DNA of 27,176 bases from a virus, in IMG/VR virus record IMGVR_UViG_3300002835_000895, positions 1 through 27,176 of that record; one strand, written 5' to 3'. The translations under genes and the position numbers were made by a program. The notes beneath the pieces are model-generated. The model saw nothing but the letters and a program-made list of their open reading frames with translations, had not been told where the DNA came from and did no database searches. Below are positions 17,854-24,837 of this stretch, one piece after another; positions within the stretch are counted from its first letter, which is position 1, and every line of letters begins with the position of its first letter.

Positions 17854-19704
17854 CTAAGCTGCATTACCAATAATGTCTGAATCGGGGTACTTGACCTCAA
17901 ATATCCCACCTCTAGGAGGAACTAGCCTGCCCTTGCTTATTGAGTTTGCTACGCTAATTGGAATTGATGAGTATTTTCTGTCATCAATTGTGCCCGTCAG
18001 GCTTGTGAATGTGTAGCTGTCTAAGCTTATTACGCCGTCTTGATTAATTATGAGGTTGATAAGGTCAGATATTAAGATGGGCGCTTCAATATTCATATTA
18101 GGTGTAGCAAGATATTCTTTCAAAGCGTTGTTGATTCTAGTAATAATTGCTGATTTATCGTCTCTAGGATCAACAGTGACCTTATAGTTGAAGCCCACAT
18201 TGACAATTTTTGCGTCCAAGATGTCAAATGAGTCAGAGACAAGCCTAAACTCGTTGATATAAGTTGCAATATTTCTTTTCAAGGTGTCAGGTGATTTTGA
18301 CAATTTTTCATCTGCGTCACGGCTGACCAGGTACAGTATTGATGATAATGGGTTGACAGGATTGGGGCTGATTCCTATCCTAAAGGGTCTGCCAAAGTTT
18401 GATGGCATGGTGTAGACACGCGATATTAGGTCTTCTTTAGATACAATTCTGTTCTGTGAATTTCTAACAGATAGCGCGACCTGCCTCAAGTCCTCTAGCG
18501 TAGGAGCATTTTCACCTCCCTGTGCGGCCGCGATGTTATTGACTGTTGTTGATGCTCTTATCGCTGCAACTTTACCTGGTGAGACTGATGAACTAAATGA
18601 GGTAACCAGGTTACCAACAGTTTTGATGGTGTTAGGTGAGACGTTGTGTGACACACCCCCACCGTATCTGTACCGCACTCTAAGTGTGGTATTTGCAGGT
18701 GTTATTCCTAGGCTTTGGGAGTTTAGAAGTGAATTAGGGTCAATTGAAACCTTTGAGAAAGACTTTCTGTCACCATACAGTGGCAAAGAAACCTGGCTTG
18801 GGTCAGGTAAGATATCGTTATCTAGAGAAGATGCGTCACCTGACCCGAAAATTAGCTGGACTGCGCCAGAGTCTGCTGCGACACGAGCAACAAATCGATA
18901 GGGTGCAGGTATAACGGCAATTGCATTTGGAACTTGATCATTGTCATCACGAACATTGTCAACGATCTTAAAGACAGTGTCTTGAGCTAGAGTATCAACT
19001 TCATAGTATTCGTTTCCTTCCGTGTCTTTGACAAGAAGAATCTCGTTCACGTTGGAATTGGTCAAGTCTATAGTCTTGAATGGTGTTAAATCTCCACCGA
19101 AAGTGAACAGCTCTTCTGCTGTTGCGCCTGAGACAAAAGTTCCAGTTCGCGTCACGTTAAATGATGTTGGGACGCCTGCTGAACCTGTTGACGCAACTCT
19201 ATATCTTGCAATGTACTTATTTTTTGCATTAATCTGTGAGAAATCAACGTCATCCACTAGAGAAAACTCGATCCCAGTGTTTGATCGGACTGTAGTGCCG
19301 ATGTTGACAATTGGAAGTTGTGAGCTTTTCGGTAGGTATCCCTGTGATGTTAATTCAGCATCTACCTTGAACGTAAGATCAACATCACAAAAAGCGGGCG
19401 ATGCGCCTTTAATCTTGACCCCTGCTAACCTAATCAGCCTTTCAACATTCGCACGTTCTACAGCCGTGTCAAGGCTAAGCTCATTGAACTGGTGGTCAAG
19501 GTAGAAAGAAGTGGTGTCACCGATATAGGCAACAAGATCTAGAAGCATGCCTCCAACAGATGCCTCAGAAAAATCCTGGATCTTGTCAGGAAAGTATGCC
19601 TGTGCATATTGAAGAAGCTCTGCTCTAAAACTATCGAAGTCACGGGCAAGATAGTTCCTCTGGCGCTTCTGCTTCAGTGTCTTTTTAACATCAGTTAAAG
19701 CCAT
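17854..19704 (-). CDS. 6: Baseplate wedge protein, gp6/gpJ-like (Baseplate J family)
   Basis: In contractile tails this protein forms the iris-like ring of the baseplate wedge that changes shape when the sheath contracts. The product is 616 residues (T4 gp6 is 660). The N-terminus contains the family's typical stretch: RNYLARDFDSFRAELLQYA (16-34), then VGGMLLDLVAYIGDTTSFYL (50-69) and TAVERANVERLIRLAG (80-95). The central region carries the Baseplate J-type segment with GGENAPTLEDLRQVAL and VSKEDLISRVYTMP (396-434). The ATG at 19704 has AAGAAG before it. The gp25-like gene ends six bases upstream, giving the W-J order seen in P2-, Mu- and T4-type baseplates. I am confident of the family but not of which detailed subtype it belongs to. 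Confidence 0.92.
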   Translation of the reverse strand: MALTDVKKTLKQKRQRNYLARDFDSFRAELLQYAQAYFPDKIQDFSEASVGGMLLDLVAYIGDTTSFYLDHQFNELSLDTAVERANVERLIRLAGVKIKGASPAFCDVDLTFKVDAELTSQGYLPKSSQLPIVNIGTTVRSNTGIEFSLVDDVDFSQINAKNKYIARYRVASTGSAGVPTSFNVTRTGTFVSGATAEELFTFGGDLTPFKTIDLTNSNVNEILLVKDTEGNEYYEVDTLAQDTVFKIVDNVRDDNDQVPNAIAVIPAPYRFVARVAADSGAVQLIFGSGDASSLDNDILPDPSQVSLPLYGDRKSFSKVSIDPNSLLNSQSLGITPANTTLRVRYRYGGGVSHNVSPNTIKTVGNLVTSFSSSVSPGKVAAIRASTTVNNIAAAQGGENAPTLEDLRQVALSVRNSQNRIVSKEDLISRVYTMPSNFGRPFRIGISPNPVNPLSSILYLVSRDADEKLSKSPDTLKRNIATYINEFRLVSDSFDILDAKIVNVGFNYKVTVDPRDDKSAIITRINNALKEYLATPNMNIEAPILISDLINLIINQDGVISLDSYTFTSLTGTIDDRKYSSIPISVANSISKGRLVPPRGGIFEVKYPDSDIIGNAA

Positions 19705-19710
19705 TTCTTC

Positions 19711-20181
19711 TTACCCTATGTTTGTGAGAATTATCTCAAGAAGCTTTGATGAAGTTGTTAGTCGAGGTATGGAAAACTTCACAAGTACTTTAACCTTTGA
19801 CAAAGATTCTGTGTCAGTTTGCATTGTCTGGACCTCAAAAGTGTCAAGATTGACATACGGCATGTACTTCTCTGTCGTTGCCTTGATCAATAGCATGGCT
19901 TGAGATTCATAATCATCAATTGCAAGTCTTTCTGTCAAAAGCTGTCTTAGGTTTGCACCATAGTCAAACAGTGGGACCCTTTCGCCATGATTAGTCAACA
20001 GCATGTTTCTAAAATTGTCGATAACTTGATTGACAATGCTTGTTGACATTTCTAGTGGTCCGCCAACCTTGCTGCTGTATACCACAGGAGTTACAATTCC
20101 CACAGGAACAGGCTGGCGTGTCTGTGCTGCACGCACATCCACATTCAACTCACCTACACTTTTAAAGCTACGCTCTGCCAT
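19711..20181 (-). CDS. 25: Baseplate wedge/sheath initiator, gp25/gpW-like
   Basis: This 156-residue protein (T4 gp25 is 132) belongs to the family that nucleates sheath assembly on the baseplate. The diagnostic segment is at residues 54-82: an amphipathic helix, then LLTNHGERVPLFDYGANLRQ, which matches the family's helix-GER-P-(F/L)-x-x-x-G layout, with G66, E67 and R68. It is followed by TERLAIDDYESQAMLLIK and a C-terminal beta hairpin (LSKVKVLVKFSIPRL). The ATG at 20181 has no convincing ribosome-binding site in the 31-nt gap above it (20182-20212). AGGGC is present but about 25 bases away, so initiation may rely on unstructured leader or coupling. Immediately downstream is the gp6-like gene, as expected. 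Confidence 0.93.
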   Translation of the reverse strand: MAERSFKSVGELNVDVRAAQTRQPVPVGIVTPVVYSSKVGGPLEMSTSIVNQVIDNFRNMLLTNHGERVPLFDYGANLRQLLTERLAIDDYESQAMLLIKATTEKYMPYVNLDTFEVQTMQTDTESLSKVKVLVKFSIPRLTTSSKLLEIILTNIG

Positions 20182-20212
20182 CGTTTATAAGTATCAGCAA
20201 AATGAGTGCCCT

Positions 20213-21346
20213 TCACGCGATTCCAAGAATCGAAGCAGCGCTAAGCGCAATTAATCCTGAGCCTAGCAAGAATGAAATCATACTAACAATGAAATACTTG
20301 ACAAAAAACACAACTAGCTGGTAGACAGACGCTGCCTCGAGAACAATGGCAGACGTAACATTAATTGCGCTCGTGATGATGCTCCAAACAAGTCCAAGCA
20401 AAACATCTAAGAGCTCTTGAACTCCTTCAGCAACGTTTGTGATCAATTTTTTGAAAGCATTTTTAAGCTGCTCTCCAAACTCGACAGCTTCCTGGATTTG
20501 CTGGACAATTTTACTAGGAAGTGAAGCAAACACAGTCATAAGTTTGATAAATTTTGTTGCAATTCCATCGACTTGATTTGCCTCGAGCGTAGCAAAAAGT
20601 GGCGCTACATTAACGTCAGGCTGCATAAAAGAAACATCAAGAGACGGTATTGGAAAAGATGGAATAGGTAAATTAACAGATTCTGTTATCTCTAATGCAG
20701 TTTCTACAGCTGCCTCTTTGATTTGCGTTGATGACTCAGAAATTTTCTGGATGGTGTCATCAATTATGCTTCTATCAATTCTTTCAGCGCTCATTACACT
20801 TTGAACAGTATCTTTAATGACATCAACAAACCCGGACGCTGCATCTTTAGCAGCTTCAACACCGTCACTCAGCGCGTCAATTACTTCGTTCAGAGCAGCA
20901 ATAATCACATCGGCTTTTGATAAAACAATATCTAGATGTAAAAGAAGCAGGCTATCGATAGAAAACGTTAAAAACGAAAAAATCCGATCAAATAGAGAAC
21001 GAAGCTTGTTGATCACAATCAGTATTGGCTTAGTTGGATCAAATAGGCCAATAGGCTTTAGAATGCCTGCATCAGGTATTGCATCTAATAGAAGAGCTAC
21101 ATTTTCTAGAAGTCCTGTTACATACATTCCATTCCACGCTGGAAATGCATCGGCGTGTGCCTGATCGTTCTCACTAGCGAATTTACCTAGTGGAACAGGT
21201 ATGGGTGGAACTTGAAAAGTGCCAATTGAAAATCCATTTTCGACGGATGAAACAGTCTCGTCTTTAAACAATGTTTTTGGTCTAGAAGAAAGTCTGCTTC
21301 TTCGGTCTATAGATTCAATAACGCCTATATTGCTTAGAGCACCCAT
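20213..21346 (-). CDS. Unrecognised baseplate-cluster protein with hydrophobic C-terminus (377 aa)
   Basis: The ATG at 21346 overlaps the spike gene's stop as TGATG; a GTG one codon upstream would add a single Met and is less likely. The protein has two Pro-rich linkers (VPPIPVPLGKF at about 46-56 and NLPIPSFPIPSLDVSF at about 225-240). A long helical, partly coiled-coil-like stretch lies between (about 110-215). The last 65 residues are almost continuously hydrophobic (about 312-377: LLDVLLGLVWSIITSAINV, then VFFVKYFIVSMISFLLG), enough for two membrane-crossing helices. I recognise no family. It sits between a spike-like and a gp25-like gene, where P2 has none. A needle-tip, hub or membrane-penetrating role is possible but speculative. 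Confidence 0.82.
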   Translation of the reverse strand: MGALSNIGVIESIDRRSRLSSRPKTLFKDETVSSVENGFSIGTFQVPPIPVPLGKFASENDQAHADAFPAWNGMYVTGLLENVALLLDAIPDAGILKPIGLFDPTKPILIVINKLRSLFDRIFSFLTFSIDSLLLLHLDIVLSKADVIIAALNEVIDALSDGVEAAKDAASGFVDVIKDTVQSVMSAERIDRSIIDDTIQKISESSTQIKEAAVETALEITESVNLPIPSFPIPSLDVSFMQPDVNVAPLFATLEANQVDGIATKFIKLMTVFASLPSKIVQQIQEAVEFGEQLKNAFKKLITNVAEGVQELLDVLLGLVWSIITSAINVTSAIVLEAASVYQLVVFFVKYFIVSMISFLLGSGLIALSAASILGIA

Positions 21347-22305
21347 CACTTCACCAGGATTTTAGAAGCAAACAATCCTGTTCCTAATACAGCAGGTGAT
21401 CCGATTATTCCGCCTGCCGTCGAAACTATGCTCTTTGCAGACACATTTCCAGGTGTTGTTGTTGCTTGATCAGCTTCTTGACAAAGAATTGCCTTGCTAG
21501 CATCAGAACCACCTAGTTTTATGAAGCCTGTCTCACTGGGTGTTATGATTATGTCGCCGTTTGTTAGAACCTGTATTGCAGCGCTGCCTACTCTTATTAA
21601 TACTCCTAAAGGCGCAGAAACTTCGATAACAGAAGCATCTGAGGCTGTTGCGCTTGGAATCGAGTAGGGCTTAACTGTTTCTTTGTATCCATCTACGTTT
21701 TGAACGGCTTCACGTTCTGCCTGAATGTCTTCTTTTAAACCCGATTTAAGAATTATCGTGCCTTCACCGCCAATTTCTGACATCACGATGGCAGTGCTAT
21801 TAGATCCTTGTAGCATCAAATCAGGTGACTTAGAAGGCAAGCTAACAATAGGCTTTCCTACAAACTGTGATCTTGATAAAGCATCACGTCGAGTCTTTTC
21901 AAGGTCTGCTCCTGACGTGTTAGCGTCCAAGAATACACGGCTATTGGTAACTGGATCGACACTTTTTGAAAAAAATGCTCGATCATCATGTGTGAAGTTT
22001 AAATCTTCAGCTGAGCCATTTTGTACCTTTCTAGAAAGCCAGTAAGATACTTGCCCTTTGTCATTTGTGAAACCCCAGGCTCTCTCGCCTGCCTTAATCG
22101 GCACACGCATATGAGAGAAGAAAGGATAAAAAACGCGCCCTTTAGCAATTCTATTGTTGGCAATAATCTGGCCGATTATTGTCCCATTTGGGCAATTAAC
22201 CAGAAAACCTGGATCGATAACAAGATCAGCCAATTTAGCTTTTTGCTCGTCTGTGAGGCTTGAATAGCTTGACACATAATCGATCACTAAGATCTCGTCA
22301 AACAT
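21346..22305 (-). CDS. Baseplate central spike, gp5/gpV-like, OB-fold type, without a lysozyme domain
   Basis: This gene encodes 319 residues; the ATG at 22305 overlaps the upstream stop (TAATG) with GGAGG five bases before it. The spike pierces the outer membrane when the tail contracts. Residues about 36-115 form an OB-fold-type domain (IIGQIIANN, then VFYPFFSHMRVPIKAGERAW, YWLSRKV, EDLNFTHDDR). A gp5-family segment at 157-176 (LPSKSPDLMLQGSNSTAIVM) links it to a beta-prism-like C-terminus (about 225-319: GVLIRVGSAAIQVLTNGDI, then FIKLGGSDASKAILC). T4 gp5 has a lysozyme domain (575 aa); here nothing resembles one and length leaves no room. No PAAR tip gene was seen nearby. Its order before gp25- and gp6-like genes fits the V-W-J plan. 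Confidence 0.85.
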   Translation of the reverse strand: MFDEILVIDYVSSYSSLTDEQKAKLADLVIDPGFLVNCPNGTIIGQIIANNRIAKGRVFYPFFSHMRVPIKAGERAWGFTNDKGQVSYWLSRKVQNGSAEDLNFTHDDRAFFSKSVDPVTNSRVFLDANTSGADLEKTRRDALSRSQFVGKPIVSLPSKSPDLMLQGSNSTAIVMSEIGGEGTIILKSGLKEDIQAEREAVQNVDGYKETVKPYSIPSATASDASVIEVSAPLGVLIRVGSAAIQVLTNGDIIITPSETGFIKLGGSDASKAILCQEADQATTTPGNVSAKSIVSTAGGIIGSPAVLGTGLFASKILVK

Positions 22306-22682
22306 TAGTCCTCCATTATCTTGTCGAATATCGATCCTGTGTCAAGTGGCTTGTTCTCTTCGGCCGTGATCATTTCAGCAAGCTTTATAATCTGGTCATT
22401 GGCTCTTGACATTCTTTCTATGTATTTGACTACAACGGGACCTAGAATAGAGTGATTAGCAGCGTTGCCTTTAATTTGCAAGATCGTGTCTGTGAAGAGG
22501 ATTGATGCATTCTCACGGTCTGTGAGCGCATTGTGATAAATCTCGAGCCATAACACGCGCTTCTTATCATCAAGATTTTCTATGGATTCCAAGATGTCAG
22601 AAAATTGTGACACCTTGGTCTCTTTATGCTTAAGACCGTCAATCTGGTCGTTAATCTTTTCTACGTCTGACTTTTTTGACAT
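22305..22682 (-). CDS. Small helical protein of unknown function (125 aa)
   Basis: The preferred start is the ATG at 22682 (MSKKSDVEK), which has GAGG five bases upstream and begins ten bases after the sigma gene's stop. A TTG eight codons further up would overlap the sigma gene and lacks this signal. The protein is almost entirely helical and charged. It opens with a Lys/Asp/Glu-rich coiled-coil-like part (about 1-40), followed by the notable segment EIYHNALTDRENASILFTDT and then VVKYIERMSRANDQIIKLAEM (about 89-109). No membrane segment is present. I do not recognise the family. It is translationally coupled to the spike gene downstream (TAATG). A packaging or assembly role is only one guess. 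Confidence 0.78.
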   Translation of the reverse strand: MSKKSDVEKINDQIDGLKHKETKVSQFSDILESIENLDDKKRVLWLEIYHNALTDRENASILFTDTILQIKGNAANHSILGPVVVKYIERMSRANDQIIKLAEMITAEENKPLDTGSIFDKIMED

Positions 22683-22692
22683 TGGTTCCTCA

Positions 22693-23412
22693 TTAGAAAA
22701 TATCAAACTCGCAATCTTTCATCGATTCTCTATAGTGCTTTTTGATGCTAGACATGGCAGTTGATATCTGCTTCGTGTTGAGGTTTGTCATCTCTCGTAT
22801 GTAGACAAAGACGGCGCGCTTATTAAAGAAGTCAATATCGTCGATGTTGTGGAAGATCTCGATTATGGCGTCCATGCAGACAATTTCATGATCTTGCTCA
22901 AGCCGCGATCGTATCTCATTAAACATCAGCTCAAGCTGCTCTGCTTGAAATGCTTTTTTGCCACCTACACCGTAGATCTCAAATGTTGGTTCTACAACGT
23001 CAAGTGTCTCAAGCTCAGGAACAACAGTCTTGTCATCGATATTAACATGTTTTCTACTGTGCTTTGTCTTCTGACGGGTCTTGACAACAATCCAATTCTT
23101 GGCAACTACATTAAAATACGAAAATGCCTTTGTTCCGCGCGATGCGTCAAACTTCTTGAGAGTTTCATATAAAAAGCTGATGCAATCATTCTTAAATTCA
23201 TCAACAGGCCCTATGACATTGGCACCGTGTATGAATATCAAATTTTCAACAAGCTTTGTGAAAGCGGGTAATATCTCAATAGTATAGATGAAATCTCTAA
23301 CTTCTTGTTGACCTTCTTTCTGGAATCGAACAATTGCATCGTGCGTCCCAGAATGAAAATACATCTTCAAATCATTTTTCTTAGAAACCTGCTTCTTGCT
23401 AATCTTTTTCAT
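22693..23412 (-). CDS. gp55-like RNA polymerase sigma factor, probably for late transcription
   Basis: This gene encodes 239 residues. The ATG at 23412 (MKKISKKQ) is chosen because AGGAG lies about ten bases upstream; it overlaps the 95-residue protein's gene by 14 bases. A longer reading from a TTG at 23451 would overlap by 53 bases and lacks that signal. Residues about 72-110 match the core of sigma region 2 (DEFKNDCISFLYETLKKFDA, then RGTKAFSYFNVVAKNWIV), which binds core polymerase and the -10 element. The C-terminus (about 199-227: RAVFVYIREMTNLNTKQIST, then IKKHYRE) looks like a short helical tail that may correspond to region 4 or a clamp-binding part. It is alone and short, as in T4 gp55. 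Its position directly upstream of the tail genes supports late control. Target promoters are not known. Confidence 0.83.
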   Translation of the reverse strand: MKKISKKQVSKKNDLKMYFHSGTHDAIVRFQKEGQQEVRDFIYTIEILPAFTKLVENLIFIHGANVIGPVDEFKNDCISFLYETLKKFDASRGTKAFSYFNVVAKNWIVVKTRQKTKHSRKHVNIDDKTVVPELETLDVVEPTFEIYGVGGKKAFQAEQLELMFNEIRSRLEQDHEIVCMDAIIEIFHNIDDIDFFNKRAVFVYIREMTNLNTKQISTAMSSIKKHYRESMKDCEFDIF

Positions 23413-23686
23413 CAGATACAGGCTCCTGTAGATTTGATATCGTATTGGCAACTTTCAAGATAGATTCTTGACTTAATCTAATTTCTTGGACTGTCTGTCT
23501 AACCTCAATCGAATCAAAGAATATTGGTTTTTCAAGAATTTTAGAAACTACCTTATAGCGTTCGTCAAGGTCGTCAAGACACTCTTCGATCGCGTCCTCA
23601 AGACGTAGGATAATTAGGCCGAATCTGACATTATAGTAGATGGATACACATAAAAGTAGAAAAATGATTGACGTCAAGATAAGCAT
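23399..23686 (-). CDS. Small single-pass membrane protein with coiled-coil-like tail (95 aa)
   Basis: The ATG at 23686 overlaps the upstream glycosyltransferase stop as TAATG. The first 27 or so residues are hydrophobic (MLILTSIIFLLLCVSIYY), a likely N-terminal membrane anchor or uncleaved signal. The rest is acidic and helical (LEDAIEECLDDLDERYKVVS, then EVRQTVQEIRLSQESILKVA), giving a coiled-coil-like pattern. I have seen similar small anchored helical proteins in T4-related phages but cannot name a function. Cleavage is not obvious. It overlaps the sigma gene's start by 14 bases. Confidence 0.8.
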   Translation of the reverse strand: MLILTSIIFLLLCVSIYYNVRFGLIILRLEDAIEECLDDLDERYKVVSKILEKPIFFDSIEVRQTVQEIRLSQESILKVANTISNLQEPVSDEKD

Positions 23687-24837
23687 TACAAGATCTCATT
23701 GAAAAGCTTTCTATAATCTTCAAGAATACTCTCTTTTGTGTACCGTGTCTTGCAGACAGAAGCGAGCTCTGTTGCCCATCCCTTGGGCACGACATGAGAA
23801 TCTCTAAACTTTTTGATCTTCTTCTTAAAGTCCTGCTCACTTGGATCTGCCCACTGGACGCCTGGCATGAATATCCTATTGTCGACTCTAGAATCCGGTA
23901 TGGTTGTCTTGTTCGACTCAATCTTGATCCACTTGCCTAGATTCATAAATTCTACATGGGCCGACCAATCTGTGGCTATAACTGGAAGCTCAGATGCTGA
24001 GGCTTCAAGGATTGGTAGGCCAAATCCTTCGCCTCTCGTCAAGCTCACTAGAGCCTTGATCTTTGGATGCCTGTACAGCGAGGCAATCTCCACATTGGTC
24101 ATGTTACCATGCATCAGGTAGACAGGAACTTTAGACTTCTGCCTTACTGGTCCTAGGATTGTGTTTATGCTTGCAACTGTAACGTGCCTATCAATATCAG
24201 TGCCTCTACCGCTGTTAGTCTTGAGAATAATTCCAACACTTGGGTCATCCTTGAATGTCTCACAAATCCACTTTATCGTATTTGTAATGTTCTTCCTGTC
24301 GATAGAAGAATCTGGAGATGACATCTGGCTAACAATCAAAAAATTAAAAGGTGTTCTGAAGTCAACGTCAAGGTGATCTTTGATGTGGTTGATCTCATCG
24401 ATGTACCATTCACCTACTACATGAATAGGAACCGTAATGTTGCCCGTGTCCATCAAAACTTTTCGAGTAAAATGTGATGGAACAATAACGGCGTTCATCC
24501 TGTTGCATGCGTCTACCCAGACTGGATTGCAACGATCTGTTTCGACAGCAGCAGTTACGCCTATGTTAAACTTTGCTAAAGTTGGTGTCCATTCATCGGG
24601 TAGCTGAACTTGGAAAGAGACGTCATAGCCTTCACTGGCATCTGTCGATCGACTCATAATCTCACCGATGAGACCTTCTTCAGCATCTGGGTTGACATAC
24701 CACGATGTGTTTCCCCACTGCACAACTTGTGTGCTGACCTGCGCATTTGGTAGACGCTTAGCCGCCTCGTATATCTGGCGGCTATGCTGTCCATAACCAG
24801 AAATGCTAAGAAGCGGCGCACGAACAATTACTTTCAT
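23686..24837 (-). CDS. GT-B glycosyltransferase (GT4-like), second of a tandem pair
   Basis: This gene encodes 383 residues from an ATG at 24837 (TAATG overlap with the upstream glycosyltransferase; AAGGA upstream). It likely transfers a sugar from a nucleotide-sugar donor to an acceptor that cannot be told from sequence. The C-terminal half has the EX7E motif of retaining GT-B enzymes: EGFGLPILE with E270 and E278, followed by LPVIATDWSAHVEF. The N-terminus (MKVIVRAPLLSISGYGQHSR) carries the Gly-rich loop of the acceptor domain. There is no signal peptide or membrane helix, so it is probably cytoplasmic. It is adjacent to a second glycosyltransferase and close to a nucleotide-sugar dehydrogenase. 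Confidence 0.88.
   Translation of the reverse strand: MKVIVRAPLLSISGYGQHSRQIYEAAKRLPNAQVSTQVVQWGNTSWYVNPDAEEGLIGEIMSRSTDASEGYDVSFQVQLPDEWTPTLAKFNIGVTAAVETDRCNPVWVDACNRMNAVIVPSHFTRKVLMDTGNITVPIHVVGEWYIDEINHIKDHLDVDFRTPFNFLIVSQMSSPDSSIDRKNITNTIKWICETFKDDPSVGIILKTNSGRGTDIDRHVTVASINTILGPVRQKSKVPVYLMHGNMTNVEIASLYRHPKIKALVSLTRGEGFGLPILEASASELPVIATDWSAHVEFMNLGKWIKIESNKTTIPDSRVDNRIFMPGVQWADPSEQDFKKKIKKFRDSHVVPKGWATELASVCKTRYTKESILEDYRKLFNEIL

Noticed and set aside
18533-19504. Plus-strand open frames of 122 and 160 residues opposite the gp6-like gene
   Set aside because: They lie wholly antisense to a well-recognised gene, have low-complexity Ser/Thr/Val-rich products with no motif, and reflect codon bias of the minus strand.
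20182-20189. TATAAACG as a T4-type late promoter for the gp25-like gene
   Set aside because: It matches TATAAATA at six of eight positions but directly abuts the ATG, which would put the transcript start inside the gene.
23413-23451. Longer sigma reading from a TTG at 23451
   Set aside because: Would overlap the upstream gene by 53 bases, uses a rare start, and the ATG at 23412 has an AGGAG site at suitable distance.
23631-23921. Minus-strand open frame of 96 residues overlapping the second glycosyltransferase
   Set aside because: Overlaps a clear glycosyltransferase C-terminus in another frame and has an Arg/Ser-rich composition typical of shadow frames.
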